Positions 14,590 to 15,367 of a DNA stretch of 15,367 nt are shown here, in pieces. Below the pieces are notes generated by a model that did not search any database, was not told where the DNA came from, and saw only the letters and a list, made by a program, of their open reading frames with translations. The first letter of the stretch is position 1, and each line of letters opens with the position of its first letter. Made by a program: the position numbers and the translations under genes. Location of the stretch: positions 1 through 15,367 of the forward strand of contig JAMCTB010000096.1 in the NCBI GenBank assembly GCA_023380955.1. The letters are read 5' to 3'. This DNA comes from Chloroflexota bacterium (lineage in GTDB: Bacteria > Chloroflexota > UBA6077).

Positions 14590-14615
14590 GCTGAAGGCTG
14601 ATCGCTGAAGGCTGA
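14590..14615 (+). repeat. 12-bp direct repeat in the recA-recX gap
   Basis: GCTGAAGGCTGA occurs at 14590-14601 and again at 14604-14615, spaced by TC, with a partial further unit (GAGAGCT) running up to the recX start. Such short GCTGA-rich repeats look like a small slippage-prone intergenic repeat. Its closeness to the weak recX ribosome binding site means copy number could affect recX translation. Confidence 0.55.
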
Positions 14616-14624
14616 GAGCTAAGC

Positions 14625-15302
14625 TTGAGACGCATCACCTCCATCGAACCCCAGAGCCGGCCCGGCGGAAGCAGCCGTTTCAACGTCTTCCTGGACGGCC
14701 GGTTCGCCTTCGGCCTGGCCGGAGATCTGGCCGCCAGGCTCTCCCAGGGCTCCTACCTATCCGAGGTCGAAATCCTCGAGCTCCAGCGTGAGGATGGGCT
14801 CTATCAGGTCCACGACGCGGCCCTCACCCTGCTCGGGTATCGCCCCCGTAGCGTCGCGGAACTGCGAAGCCGCCTGCTGCGCCGCTCCTTCGATCCCTCT
14901 CTGGTGGAGGAGGCCCTGGCAGGACTCCAGAAGCAGGGAGTGGTGGACGACCGGCAGTTCGCCCAATTCTGGGTGGAGAATCGCCAGACTTATCGGCCCA
15001 GGGGCGGGAGGCTGCTGCAATCTGAGCTTCGCTCCAAGGGGGTCGAGCGGGAGATCATCGATACCGTTCTTCCGGGGCCCGAGGAGGAGGAAGCCGCCGC
15101 CTATCGGGTGGCCGAGCGGAAGGCCCGTTCCCTGAAGGGGGTCGACTGGCGGGAGTTTCGGCGGCGGGTGGGGGACCACCTGGTGCGCCGGGGCTTCGGC
15201 TACGAAGTAACCTCCGCGGTGACCCGCCGGCTCTGGAACGAGGCCCACGACTCTTCCGAGACCGACCCCGACGACGAACCCATCGATGGATCCGCGGGCT
15301 AA
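14625..15302 (+). CDS. recX: Regulatory protein RecX
   Basis: RecX binds RecA filaments and inhibits or modulates RecA ATPase and coprotease activity. The protein is 225 aa. After an N-terminal beta-like stretch (about 1-55) it has the three-helix RecX repeats: HDAALTLLGYRPRSVAELRS (63-82), then GVVDDRQFAQFWVENR (105-120) with TYRPRGGRLLQSELRSKGVE, and a third repeat around 155-200. The acidic C-terminal tail (SSETDPDDEP) resembles that of other RecX proteins. The start is TTG at 14625; its ribosome binding site (GAGAG) is weak, fitting low expression. The placement directly after recA confirms identity. Confidence 0.93.
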   Translation: MRRITSIEPQSRPGGSSRFNVFLDGRFAFGLAGDLAARLSQGSYLSEVEILELQREDGLYQVHDAALTLLGYRPRSVAELRSRLLRRSFDPSLVEEALAGLQKQGVVDDRQFAQFWVENRQTYRPRGGRLLQSELRSKGVEREIIDTVLPGPEEEEAAAYRVAERKARSLKGVDWREFRRRVGDHLVRRGFGYEVTSAVTRRLWNEAHDSSETDPDDEPIDGSAG

Positions 15303-15311
15303 CCACCAGGT

Positions 15312-15334
15312 CACCAAGACACTGAGTGCTTGGT
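15312..15334 (+). terminator. Weak hairpin after recX
   Basis: ACCAAG (15313-15318) pairs with CTTGGT (15329-15334), extended by CAC/GTG around a TGA loop with one bulged A. It starts 11 bases after the recX stop and is followed by TCCACAATTTCG, a poor T-tract. It is a possible but weak transcript end. Confidence 0.35.
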
Positions 15335-15367
15335 TCCACAATTTCGTGACGTAGGGCGGCGCCCCGT

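Overview
The window is a GC-rich, densely coded bacterial chromosome segment. The most likely source is a member of the Chloroflexota or a close relative. The pointers are the rodZ/rimO/pncC and recA/recX genes with a GAAC-N4-GTTC-type (Gram-positive-style) LexA box, a RodZ with a Pro/Thr/Ser linker, and a lipoprotein solute-binding protein with a long Ala/Pro/Thr/Ser linker. The taxonomic call is inference from style, not from a marker comparison. No rRNA, tRNA, CRISPR array, phage gene or insertion sequence was recognised.

Region 1 (1-2943, + strand) is housekeeping: a textbook promoter (TTGACA-17-TATATT), then rodZ, rimO seven bases later, and a stand-alone CinA C-terminal (PncC) gene. A REP-like hairpin repeat lies between rimO and pncC.

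Region 2 (3018-13123) is a catabolic and transport island. It has two divergent transcription units around a 264-base control region (5935-6198). Leftward: an acetamidase/formamidase-family protein, an MFS permease and a FadR-type GntR regulator. Rightward: a ribose-type ABC importer (double-NBD ATPase, two different permeases, lipoprotein solute-binding protein), a bicupin protein and an Ldh_2-family (malate/L-lactate/ureidoglycolate dehydrogenase type) oxidoreductase, closed by a strong hairpin terminator. The control region holds a well-formed promoter in each direction, each with a near-identical copy of the FadR-family operator (consensus TGGTCNGACCA) just downstream. The simplest model is that the GntR/FadR protein represses both units and is relieved by a small carboxylate or related ligand. 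Imported substrate would then be processed by the amidase, bicupin and dehydrogenase. The substrate cannot be named from sequence alone.

Region 3 (13124-15367, + strand) is the SOS pair recA and recX. recA has its own extended -10 promoter overlapped by a LexA-box-like palindrome. A perfect 9-bp hairpin separates recA from recX and probably limits recX expression.

The most unusual points are: (i) the second nucleotide-binding domain of the ABC ATPase lacks, in frame, about 19 residues covering the LSGGNQQK signature and most of Walker B, which should cripple the importer unless compensated; (ii) the catabolic island lies between pncC and recA, genes that are adjacent in many bacteria; (iii) the paired operators in the divergent promoter region; (iv) perfect hairpins after each of the last three genes of the island.
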